Of a stretch of 64,000 bases of DNA, positions 11,240 through 18,866 are shown one piece after another; positions within the stretch are counted from its first letter, which is position 1, and every line of letters begins with the position of its first letter. The translations under genes were made by a program, and so were the position numbers. The stretch is from NCBI GenBank assembly GCA_040753795.1, contig JBFMDX010000017.1:31497-95496 (forward strand), read 5' to 3'. Below the pieces are notes generated by a model, which saw only the letters and a program-made list of their open reading frames with translations, ran no database searches and was not told where the DNA came from. The stretch comes from Thermodesulfobacteriota bacterium. GTDB lineage: Bacteria > Desulfobacterota > Desulfobacteria > Desulfobacterales > Desulfosudaceae.

Positions 11240-11563
11240 TCAGGCGGCCCGGCGGGTTTTCTTTTTGAGGCGATTGATACGAAGACGCAGCCTGGTCACT
11301 TTGGCGGCATCCCCGGCGCTGACAACTTCTTCCCGCTTCTTCTTGAGCTCTCTGATTTTTCCTTTAATATCACGAATATATGATGCATCCTTCTGCTTTC
11401 CGACGACTTCTATACCCTTGGCTTTCCGGATGACTTCCAGTAATTCCGCTTTGTTCATCCCGTGGGCACCGGTAATTCCTTCAATTGCCTTGGCCACATC
11501 ACGCAATTCAGTGGCCGTCATCTTTTCCAGCGGTTTTTCTTTTTTCTTCTTTTCTTCGCCCAT
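11240..11563 (-). CDS. Small basic protein with Rho-N/SAP-like helical domain
   Basis: A 107-residue, very Lys/Arg-rich protein. Residues about 10-50 (MTATELRDVAKAIEGI...MNKAELLEVI) match the helix-extended-loop-helix pattern of Rho N-terminal/SAP/HeH domains, which bind nucleic acid. The rest is a charged, probably coiled-coil helix ending RLKKKTRRAA. The frame can open at a GTG at 11581, but the ATG at 11563 with GGAGG 9 nt upstream is better. It is upstream of xerC with a 41-nt gap and may head the long operon. Nucleic-acid binding is inferred. Confidence 0.8.
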   Translation of the reverse strand: MGEEKKKKEKPLEKMTATELRDVAKAIEGITGAHGMNKAELLEVIRKAKGIEVVGKQKDASYIRDIKGKIRELKKKREEVVSAGDAAKVTRLRLRINRLKKKTRRAA

Positions 11564-11793
11564 CTTTTTAAACCTCCTCACAGCCTTATCGTCCGGAACT
11601 TTTTGTTCAACGGATCAGTTTGTTAATAAAAAAATATATCTATATCAAAATAACTTGACGATTTCAGCAAAAAAAACAGGTTATGTCAATGAAGATAAGC
11701 CGGGAAGCGAGATCATCCATTCGAAAAGGCATCCTGCCGCACGGAACCGGGAAAAGACTTCTGCCCGAAGAAGAAAATTTTCCCCTGCGGCCA

Positions 11794-12546
11794 TCATGGC
11801 TGGCCGGCGGAAGGAATGTCCAATCGGGCCATCACCTTCTGGATATCTTCCCACACCGGCCGTTTTCTGGATGGATCGTCCAGAATATCTTCCGGATGCC
11901 AGGTAATCATGAGCGCCATGCCTTCTCTTTCATAAAAACGGCCGCGCCGCTTCTCCACAGGCTCGTTTCCGCCCAGCAGGGCCCGGGCGGCATACTCGCC
12001 CAGGACGCAGATCACCCGGGGGGCAACGGTTCGGATCTCCCGTTCCAGAGAGGGAAGACACCGCTGCATATCCCCGGCCGCCGGCTGTCCCCCCCCCGGC
12101 GGGCGGCACTTGACCACATGGCTGAAAAACACATCATCCGGGGTCAGTTTCATGGCGGCAATAATCCGGGTCAGGAGGTATCCGGGTTCCCCGGCATAAG
12201 GGGATCGCTCCTTATCGGTAGCAAATGAGGGATACCCGGCGACGAACATTAATTTTGCCCGGCCCGGACCTGCTCCGGCGATCATGCTGCTCCGGTATTC
12301 CCGCAGGGAGCATCCGGCGCAGGCCGGGGCATCCGCCCCGGCAGAAACGACGTCCTGGTCAAGACGGAGGCAATCCGCATCGGACCATCGTCGAATTCGT
12401 TCCAGATTGTCCGGGCCACAGTCTCCTCCGCTGTAGCCGGTGCCGGCATAAAACCGAAGGCTGTCAATCACTTCGGACAGGAGATCCGATATCTTGTGAG
12501 CCCTTCGCTGAAATGCATTCGGCTCGGATTCAGGGGCATTGGCCAT
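11794..12546 (-). CDS. Divergent uracil-DNA glycosylase superfamily protein (family-4/5-like)
   Basis: A 250-residue protein whose second half follows the Fe-S uracil-DNA glycosylase pattern. C76 and C79 (CAGC), C147 in VVKCRPP and C163 are spaced to hold a 4Fe-4S cluster, and H217 lies in a TWHPED motif equivalent to motif B. Motif A is altered: the usual GEAPG is AGYPS at 103-107, and the following substrate-pocket residues are also changed. The N-terminal 70 residues resemble the helical extension of phage-polymerase-related UDGs. It overlaps the TPR gene by 17 nt. It may still excise uracil, act on another lesion, or only bind DNA. Confidence 0.8.
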   Translation of the reverse strand: MANAPESEPNAFQRRAHKISDLLSEVIDSLRFYAGTGYSGGDCGPDNLERIRRWSDADCLRLDQDVVSAGADAPACAGCSLREYRSSMIAGAGPGRAKLMFVAGYPSFATDKERSPYAGEPGYLLTRIIAAMKLTPDDVFFSHVVKCRPPGGGQPAAGDMQRCLPSLEREIRTVAPRVICVLGEYAARALLGGNEPVEKRRGRFYEREGMALMITWHPEDILDDPSRKRPVWEDIQKVMARLDIPSAGQP

Positions 12547-13390
12547 TTTTCTGTTTCCCTGTTTTTTCTCCCGCCTTCCTTAGAATCTCCCGCGCGTCCG
12601 GCCAGTCCCATAGCACGGCGTCCGACATATAGGTCGGTCTGACAATATCTAAACAGCGCCGGGCTTCGGCCAGGGCCGCAGCATAATTCTCCTGGTTCCA
12701 GTAAACGGCCGCCAGTTGCGCGCCGGCCATGGTCAGGTTGGGATCCCAGGCAACGGCCTGCCTGGCGAGCCGCTCCGCCTTATTCAAGTCCCTCATGGGC
12801 CAGGGGGCATCGGTCTTGACCTGGGAAAGCACCACCGCGGCCAGGATACCGAAACGATCCGCCGGGGCCTTTTCCATGGCCGCAGCCAGTTCCTTTTCCC
12901 CTCTGTTCAATAAGGATATAGCGCTGATGTTGCCGGCCATTTCGGCCAGGCGGACCCGGGCGCATCCACAATAGAAAAGGGCCGGAACACACGACGGATC
13001 CGAGGCCAGAGCCTGGCCGGCATGGTCCAGGCTCTGCTCGTACAGCTTTTTCAGGGCACTCGTGTCTTTCGCCTCCATGGTGGAGATGAACAGCACTTCC
13101 GCCAGCTTCCAGCGGGCTTCCCGGTGGCCCGGCTCCCTTTCAAGAACCTGTTCATAAAGCCGGGCCGCCTTGTCCAGTCCGGACATATCCTCGTGGATTT
13201 TTTCAAAATACCGGTCAGCCTCCTGAATCTGGGCGGAGGCATCATCCCGGGCCGGACCAGCCCCGTTTTCCGCCTGGACGGTCAGGGCGACGCACCAGCA
13301 GGCAATCGCTATCACCACGGCCTTCGTCAGTCGCAACCGCGGGAGTTGAAATGCAAGCAATATCACGGTGGGAGATTTCTCATCAACCAT
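12530..13390 (-). CDS. Secreted TPR-repeat protein
   Basis: A 286-residue protein with an N-terminal signal sequence (hydrophobic core about residues 22-38, ending VQA) and TPR-like helix pairs throughout (for example LYEQVLEREPGHREARWKLAEVLF and AERLARQAVAWDPNL). It is probably periplasmic. The segment around NISAISLLNRGEKELAAAMEKAP recalls TatT-like TPR proteins that partner TRAP transporters, but no transporter genes are adjacent. It is transcribed just ahead of the UDG-like gene (17-nt overlap), so the two likely share a message from the 13.4-kb intergenic region. Confidence 0.78.
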   Translation of the reverse strand: MVDEKSPTVILLAFQLPRLRLTKAVVIAIACWCVALTVQAENGAGPARDDASAQIQEADRYFEKIHEDMSGLDKAARLYEQVLEREPGHREARWKLAEVLFISTMEAKDTSALKKLYEQSLDHAGQALASDPSCVPALFYCGCARVRLAEMAGNISAISLLNRGEKELAAAMEKAPADRFGILAAVVLSQVKTDAPWPMRDLNKAERLARQAVAWDPNLTMAGAQLAAVYWNQENYAAALAEARRCLDIVRPTYMSDAVLWDWPDAREILRKAGEKTGKQKNGQCP

Positions 13391-13492
13391 TCGGATTATT
13401 TATTTATTTTGCCTTAAAACCATCTTAAAAATAACTTCAGAATACCATAGTCAGTGGTAAGATACCAAGGATAAACATCCGGGCAAATCCCC

Positions 13493-13520
13493 TTGACAAT
13501 GATTACCGCCCTGGTTTAAT
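13493..13520 (+). promoter_or_regulatory. Sigma-70-type promoter for the CooC/RnfB operon
   Basis: A perfect -35 TTGACA at 13493-13498 and a TTTAAT -10 (5 of 6) at 13515-13520, spaced 16 nt. Directly after it lies the 8-bp palindrome ACGATCGT (13523-13530), placed where a repressor would block the start site. The leader to the CooC ATG at 13673 is about 145 nt. Confidence 0.55.
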
Positions 13521-13672
13521 TGACGATCGTAATGCCTTATTAATAATGATCTCATAAAATCTTTTGTGAACGGCTTCCGATCATTTTGGGGATAAAGGTT
13601 TCAAAGTCCAGAATAATCGGTGAACGAACCAAACGACTTTACGAGATTGTCAGTCGTTGGAGCGGACGGACA

Positions 13673-14431
13673 ATGAAAGTAGCTATCTGTGGAAAAGGGG
13701 GCAGCGGTAAAAGTTCCATTACCGCGCTGCTGGCCCGGTACCTGGCCAACCGGGGTTATAACGTCCTGGTGGTGGACGCCGATGAGTCCAACATGGGATT
13801 GCATCGTCTTCTGGGTGTTGCCTCTCCGGTCATCCTGCTGGATCACCTGGGCGGGAAAAAGGCTTTCAAGCAGAAAATCAACCAGAAATTTCCGCCTCCG
13901 GAAGGCCGGTTGTTCGGCGATAAAATATCCGTCGACTCCCTGCCCGCCGAATGCGTGGCGACCGCGGACAATATTCGCCTGATCGCAGTGGGAAAAATCC
14001 ACGTGGCCGGGGAAGGATGCGCCTGCCCCATCGGACTGCTGTCAAAAATGGTATTGTCGAAGCTGGACCTGGATGAGAAGGACATCGTCCTGATAGATAC
14101 CGAGGCCGGGGTGGAACATTTCGGCCGGGATGTGGACGCCGCCTGCGATATGATTCTCGCCGTGGTGGACCCGGCCTACGAATCCTTCCTGCTGGCCGGG
14201 AAAATCGAACAGATGGCCGCCGCCTCGAATACGGACATATTTTTCATATTAAATAAAACGGATAACCGCAGCCGGCCTGTTATGGAAGCGCACATCAATC
14301 AGAATAAAACGATAGCCGCCATCCCAAACATCGACACGCTTTTTGCAAGCAGCCTGGAAGGCAAGCCCCTGCAAACGGCCATACCGGAAATCGGTCCGGT
14401 GGCCGAAATGATTATCAATCGAATCGGATAA
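13673..14431 (+). CDS. cooC: CooC-type nickel-insertion ATPase
   Basis: A 252-residue MinD/ParA-fold ATPase. The deviant Walker A motif is at 8-14 (KGGSGKS, K8 and K13) and the ADP-binding VVDADESN at 33-40. A CxC pair, C116 and C118 in EGCACP, is the metal-binding site that marks CooC/AcsF-type maturation factors of carbon monoxide dehydrogenase and related nickel enzymes. The open frame extends to 13586, but the ATG at 13673 gives the normal N-terminus. The next gene is the RnfB/GltD fusion 12 nt on. No CODH gene is in the window, so its client is unknown. Confidence 0.85.
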   Translation: MKVAICGKGGSGKSSITALLARYLANRGYNVLVVDADESNMGLHRLLGVASPVILLDHLGGKKAFKQKINQKFPPPEGRLFGDKISVDSLPAECVATADNIRLIAVGKIHVAGEGCACPIGLLSKMVLSKLDLDEKDIVLIDTEAGVEHFGRDVDAACDMILAVVDPAYESFLLAGKIEQMAAASNTDIFFILNKTDNRSRPVMEAHINQNKTIAAIPNIDTLFASSLEGKPLQTAIPEIGPVAEMIINRIG

Positions 14432-14443
14432 ACAAGTCACCCC

Positions 14444-16477
14444 ATGACAAATGCGCTTCTTATAATGGGAGGCCTCGGACTGATCATCGGTATCTGCCTG
14501 GCCATTGCCTCCAGAGTTTTTTATGTCTATGTTGACCCTAAAATCGAAGCCGTAGCCAATGCCCTTCCCGGAGCCAATTGCGGCGGCTGCGGATTGCCCG
14601 GATGCGGGGCCAATGCCGAAGCCATCGTTGCCGGCAAAGCCTCCCCCGGTTCATGCGTGGCCGGAGGGCCGGACGTCGCGGCAATTATCGCCGGACTTCT
14701 GGGGCAGACGGTTGAGGCCAGGGAGCCGGATATCGCCGAACCCGGATGCGCATACAGTGTTGCCGAAGCGGATCTGAAATATGTCTATCAGGGGATTCCG
14801 GACTGCCGGGCGGCCGCTTTCCTGTCGGGCGGGATGAAAGTCTGCGACATCGGCTGCCTCGGCCTGGGAACCTGCGTCAGGGCCTGTCCCTTTAACGCCA
14901 TGAGAATGAATGACCGGGGGCTGCCCGAAGTCGACCGTCAAAAGTGTACGGGATGCGGCACCTGCGAACGGGTCTGCCCCAAGCATATCATCAAACTCTC
15001 TTCGGTTACCCGCCGTATCCTCCGGGAATACACGGTTGACGACTGTACCACCCCCTGTCAGCGGGCCTGCCCCGCAGGTATCGATATCCGTGAATATATC
15101 CGGCGGATTACCCTCGGCGATTACAATCGGGCGGTGGCCGTCATCAAGGAAAGGAACCCCTTTCCCACGGTCATCGGCAGGATCTGCCCCCGTTTCTGCG
15201 AAACCGAATGCCGGCGTCACCTGATCGACGAACCCGTGGCCATCAACGGGTTGAAACGCTTTGTGGCTGATTACGAAAAGGCCAACGGAAGAGTCCTTCC
15301 CTTCATGGCCCCGGCTACCAACCGCAGCGTCGCGATCATCGGCGGCGGCATCGAAGGACTGTCGACCGCTTTCTTCATGGCCCGGCTGGGGCATTCTCCG
15401 CTGGTACTGGAAGCGTCGGCCGCACTCGGCGGCCTGTTGAGAAAGGCCATTGCCCGCCAGCGCCTGCCCCTGGAAATCCTTGATTACGACATCGCCGGGC
15501 TGCGGGACATGGGCATAAAGTTGAAGACCGGCCAGATTGCCGGCAGAGATTTCACCATCGATTCTCTCCTGGCCGATTACTATGAATCCGTGTTTCTGGC
15601 CACCGGCGGATGGGACAGCCGGCTGGCGGCGGACAACCCGGCGTCCGCTCACCGGCCGGTCAATGGTTTGCACCTGCTGATCGATCTTTTAAAAGGAGAA
15701 AAGATCCCCTGCGGCCAACAGGTCATTATCGTCGGCGGAGCTAAACTGGCGGAAGCCGCCGTGGCGCTCTGCCGCAAAGCCGGCGCCGGACATGTTATTC
15801 TGATGCTGAGGGAGAACAACGCCGAAGAAATCGACCTGGAGACGACAAAGCTGGAAGCCCGGGATGTTCAAATTATTTTTGGCGCGTCCCTGGACCGCGT
15901 TTTCGGCCTGGGCCGCAAAATCAGTCAGGTGGAATACACGGTTGCTCCTGACCGCACCGCCCGCATGATTTCTGCCGACACCGTCTTTTTCGCGGCCGGA
16001 AGATTTCCGGAGCTGGTCTTCGTCAGGCAGCGCGCCGAAAATGAAACCCCGGAAAAAACGATTCGCGATCCGGAGGCCCCGGTCACGGAACCGATTCCCT
16101 GGGTCGCCATGCCGACATATAAAAAACCGCTCTTCGCCGACGAAACCGGACTGTTGTCAACGAATGATCCCGTTTCCGACATGGACGCGGCCATAAAGGC
16201 CATTGACGCCGGCCGGAGAGGGGCGGCCTCCATGCACATGCTCATGTACGGCAATCCCCTGTCCCTGCCGGAGAACGTCATTACCCGGCACTCCGTCATC
16301 CAGAGCGTAACATCACTGGATCATGTCAGTCCCCGCCCACGAAACATCATGCCGGTGCATGGCGTCGGAGAAATGGCCGACGGGCAGGAACCGGAAATCG
16401 GCTTCTCCGAGCAAACCGCCCGCGATGAAGCGGCCCGTTGCCTGCAATGCGGCGTCATCTGTTACGAACACAAATAA
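14444..16477 (+). CDS. RnfB-like ferredoxin fused to GltD-like NAD(P)H flavoprotein
   Basis: A 677-residue fusion. Residues 1-25 form a membrane helix. The RnfB Fes motif follows with C46, C49, C54 and C71. Two 4Fe-4S ferredoxin clusters use C134/138/144/148 and C168/171/174/178. From about 200 the protein turns into the glutamate-synthase small subunit/dihydropyrimidine-dehydrogenase type: C201, C205, C209, C248, C252 and C256, an FAD motif GGGIEGL at 300-306, then a second dinucleotide site around VIIVGGAKLAEAA. It ends with CLQCGVICYEHK. Expected to pass electrons between NAD(P)H, ferredoxin and a membrane partner. Other Rnf subunits are absent here. The order CooC - RnfB/GltD - RseC suggests one operon. 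Confidence 0.88.
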   Translation: MTNALLIMGGLGLIIGICLAIASRVFYVYVDPKIEAVANALPGANCGGCGLPGCGANAEAIVAGKASPGSCVAGGPDVAAIIAGLLGQTVEAREPDIAEPGCAYSVAEADLKYVYQGIPDCRAAAFLSGGMKVCDIGCLGLGTCVRACPFNAMRMNDRGLPEVDRQKCTGCGTCERVCPKHIIKLSSVTRRILREYTVDDCTTPCQRACPAGIDIREYIRRITLGDYNRAVAVIKERNPFPTVIGRICPRFCETECRRHLIDEPVAINGLKRFVADYEKANGRVLPFMAPATNRSVAIIGGGIEGLSTAFFMARLGHSPLVLEASAALGGLLRKAIARQRLPLEILDYDIAGLRDMGIKLKTGQIAGRDFTIDSLLADYYESVFLATGGWDSRLAADNPASAHRPVNGLHLLIDLLKGEKIPCGQQVIIVGGAKLAEAAVALCRKAGAGHVILMLRENNAEEIDLETTKLEARDVQIIFGASLDRVFGLGRKISQVEYTVAPDRTARMISADTVFFAAGRFPELVFVRQRAENETPEKTIRDPEAPVTEPIPWVAMPTYKKPLFADETGLLSTNDPVSDMDAAIKAIDAGRRGAASMHMLMYGNPLSLPENVITRHSVIQSVTSLDHVSPRPRNIMPVHGVGEMADGQEPEIGFSEQTARDEAARCLQCGVICYEHK

Positions 16478-16486
16478 GGGGACAAG

Positions 16487-16936
16487 ATGGCTACCGAAGA
16501 AGGACATGTCATAAAAACGGATAAGGGCATCGCCTGGATCCGGGTTTCCCGTTCCGCCGCCTGCGAAAGCTGCCAGTCCAGGAACGCCTGTCACAGCCTG
16601 GGAGGCGGTGAAAAAGACCTGACCGTGGCGGCCGTCAATCCGGTCGGCGCCAGGGAAGGAGACCGGGTGGTGATCGAGTTCAGCACCGCCTCCCTGATGA
16701 AAGGCACCTTCCTGATCTACCTCTTTCCCATCCTCTGCCTGCTGGCGGGCGCCGGCCTCGGCGTCCGCCTCTCGCCACTTCTCGGCTGGGATGAATCCGC
16801 CCTTTCCGCCCTTTCCGGCCTGGGCGCCTTTGTTCTGGCGATCATTCTGGTGGTCGTCCTCGGTAACCGCCTGGGGAAAAAAGACGCTTACAAGCCGAAA
16901 ATCATCCGCGTCTTCAAACCGCTGCCGCCGGCATAA
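16487..16936 (+). CDS. rseC: RseC/MucC-family positive regulator-like membrane protein
   Basis: 149 residues. The N-terminal cytoplasmic part has the RseC-type cysteine cluster (C26, C29 and C35 in CESCQSRNAC), likely an Fe-S or metal site. Two membrane helices follow (about 67-90 and 103-125) and then a basic tail. In other bacteria the family is tied to sigma-E control and to reduction of SoxR by the Rsx/Rnf complex, so its place right after the RnfB-like fusion (9-nt gap) is coherent with a role in electron transfer to or from that protein. The exact partner is inferred. Confidence 0.82.
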   Translation: MATEEGHVIKTDKGIAWIRVSRSAACESCQSRNACHSLGGGEKDLTVAAVNPVGAREGDRVVIEFSTASLMKGTFLIYLFPILCLLAGAGLGVRLSPLLGWDESALSALSGLGAFVLAIILVVVLGNRLGKKDAYKPKIIRVFKPLPPA

Positions 16937-16940
16937 ACGG

Positions 16941-17690
16941 TTACGAAGCCAGGATCTGATAACCGAAATAGTCCATCAGCCGCCTGTCCACAAATTCATT
17001 GATGATCGCTAAAGCGCCAGCGGAGAGATCGCTCTTCCACTTTTCGTTCAAATAGTAGTCACGGTAGTAATGGACGTCTTTTCCCCGGTCCTTGGTGGAT
17101 CGTTCATGATCGACAAACCGGTCCGTGCGCCGGGGGATGGAAAACCGGCCGCTGATCTGTTTCATCACCCCCGCCGGGTCCGCCAGGATGCCCTCCGCCG
17201 TCAGGTTCAGGGCCGCCAGCCCCTGGAGCCCGAGATAGGCATTGTTCTTGATGTTCCAGAGCTCAACGGGATTTTTCAGGATCCGGCCGGTGTTGTCCCG
17301 GCGGGTCGTTTTCCAGGGCCGTTGCAGAAAAGTTTCAAAGGAAGGATTATCGGCGTACCGCTGATGGTAGGGCCGGCGATAAAGGGACAGCAGCCAGGCA
17401 TAAGGATTTCGGGTGACGGTCAGGATGACCAGGTTGCTGTTCACCAGAGGACTTGTTTTCAGCGCCGCAGGTGACACGCGGGTGTGTTTCCAGCCCAGAT
17501 TGCTGCTGAATGAAAGAGAAAAGTACAGGTCCCGGATGATCTCGTTACCTGGAAGGATCTTCTGCAGTTTGGATATGAAAGGCGGCACCACCCCCGGAAG
17601 CTGACGGGCATTCAGGTTGAGATCGATGAGCCGGCCCAGGTAATTCGTACCGGTGTTCCGCTCACCATATATTTTTATCGTATCAGCCAC
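16941..17690 (-). CDS. Sulfotransferase-family protein
   Basis: 249 residues. The N-terminal GERNTGTNYL corresponds to the 5'-phosphosulfate-binding loop of PAPS-dependent sulfotransferases, and VTRNPYAWLLSLYRR (about residues 95-109) matches the 3'-phosphate-binding Arg/Ser motif. Translation starts at a GTG (17690). It is isolated, convergent with rseC (4-nt gap), and divergent from nothing obvious. The acceptor (carbohydrate, lipid or protein) cannot be told from sequence. The polysaccharide loci further along make a glycan acceptor a reasonable guess. Confidence 0.75.
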   Translation of the reverse strand: MADTIKIYGERNTGTNYLGRLIDLNLNARQLPGVVPPFISKLQKILPGNEIIRDLYFSLSFSSNLGWKHTRVSPAALKTSPLVNSNLVILTVTRNPYAWLLSLYRRPYHQRYADNPSFETFLQRPWKTTRRDNTGRILKNPVELWNIKNNAYLGLQGLAALNLTAEGILADPAGVMKQISGRFSIPRRTDRFVDHERSTKDRGKDVHYYRDYYLNEKWKSDLSAGALAIINEFVDRRLMDYFGYQILAS

Positions 17691-17745
17691 CGGATTCCTC
17701 TTGAGGCCATCTTAAAAATTGCCTCTACAAAATAGCCTTCCCGAT

Positions 17746-18840
17746 TCAGGCGTCCAGCGGGTATTCAAACAGGTCGCCCTTGAAATTTCTGACGGTCAGC
17801 ACGCCGCCGGCCGCTTCCCGGACATATTCCGGCTGCAGGGGCACCTTGCCGCCGCCGCCCGGCAGATCGATCATGTAGCGCGGGATGGCCGTTCCGGGCA
17901 GGCGCCCCTGCAGCGCTTCCATGATGGTTAACCCCTCTCTGATCGAAACCCGGAAATGGGCCGTGCCTTTGACCAGATCAGGATGGTGCAGGTAATAAGG
18001 TCTGACCCGGATGGCCAGCAGCGCCCGCATCAGGCGTGCCATGACCTCGGGAGAATCGTTAATCCCTCTTAACAGCACGGTCTGGCTGCCAAGCGGAATC
18101 CCCGCGTCCGCCAGCCGGGCGCAGGCTCGGGCCGCCGTTTCCGTGACCTCATCGGGATGGTTAAAATGGATATTGACATACAGGGGGTGATATTTCTTCA
18201 GCATCGCCGCCAGTTCATCGGTGACCCGCTGCGGCAGGGCGCAGGGCACCCGGGAATGGATGCGGATGGTTCGCACGTGAGAAAAATCGCGGATGCTTTG
18301 CAGAACCCGGTCCAGGGCCCGGTCTTCCAACATAAACGGATCGCCTCCGGAGAGGATGACCTCCCGGATGGCAGTGTTGCCCTGGATATACGCCAGGGCC
18401 GTCTTCATCCCGGCCGGAGTCGGTCCGGCCGACCGGCCCGCCATCCGTTTGCGCATACAGAACCGGCACAGTACAGGACAGCGACCGGAAACCAGGAAAA
18501 TAACCCGGTCCGGGTAGCGGTGGATAATGCCGGGAGCCGGGCTCTGTTGGTTCTCGGCCAGGGGGTCGTCATCCAGGCCCGTGTCCTCAAGTTCGCGGCT
18601 GTCCGGGATGACCTGCCGGGCAATGGCATCGTCCGGTCTACTGATCAGACCGGCGTAATAGGCGTTGACGGACATGGGATAGACGGACCGCACGGCCTCC
18701 ACGGCCTTGCCGGCTGTCGCCAGTTCGGGCGGAAGGTCGCCGGCGCAGGCGAAGCCGCCTTTCAAAATGCCGCGCCAGTCCTCCTGCCCGCGGTCTTTCC
18801 GGCAGGTCAAAACCGCACCGGCCTGTGTTTGCGGTCTCAT
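17746..18840 (-). CDS. KamA-family radical SAM protein (lysine 2,3-aminomutase-like)
   Basis: 364 residues with the KamA layout. A DDPLAENQQSPAPGIIHRYPDR segment leads into the radical SAM motif C121-x3-C125-x2-C128. A GGDPF loop follows for SAM, and late in the chain comes LPGGGGKVPL, whose Lys is the expected PLP-binding residue. Family members isomerise L-lysine or glutamate, or modify EF-P. The N-terminus is short compared with clostridial LAM. The substrate cannot be assigned: beta-lysine as an osmolyte (with a separate acetyltransferase AblB) is possible, but no ablB or epmA is adjacent. Confidence 0.88.
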   Translation of the reverse strand: MRPQTQAGAVLTCRKDRGQEDWRGILKGGFACAGDLPPELATAGKAVEAVRSVYPMSVNAYYAGLISRPDDAIARQVIPDSRELEDTGLDDDPLAENQQSPAPGIIHRYPDRVIFLVSGRCPVLCRFCMRKRMAGRSAGPTPAGMKTALAYIQGNTAIREVILSGGDPFMLEDRALDRVLQSIRDFSHVRTIRIHSRVPCALPQRVTDELAAMLKKYHPLYVNIHFNHPDEVTETAARACARLADAGIPLGSQTVLLRGINDSPEVMARLMRALLAIRVRPYYLHHPDLVKGTAHFRVSIREGLTIMEALQGRLPGTAIPRYMIDLPGGGGKVPLQPEYVREAAGGVLTVRNFKGDLFEYPLDA

Positions 18841-18866
18841 GTCATGCCCAGCGCAACACCCGTTTT

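Noticed and set aside
13586..13672. Longer N-terminus for the CooC-like protein
   Set aside because: The added 29 residues do not fit the family, whose chains begin directly at the P-loop strand, and the start codon would be TTG.
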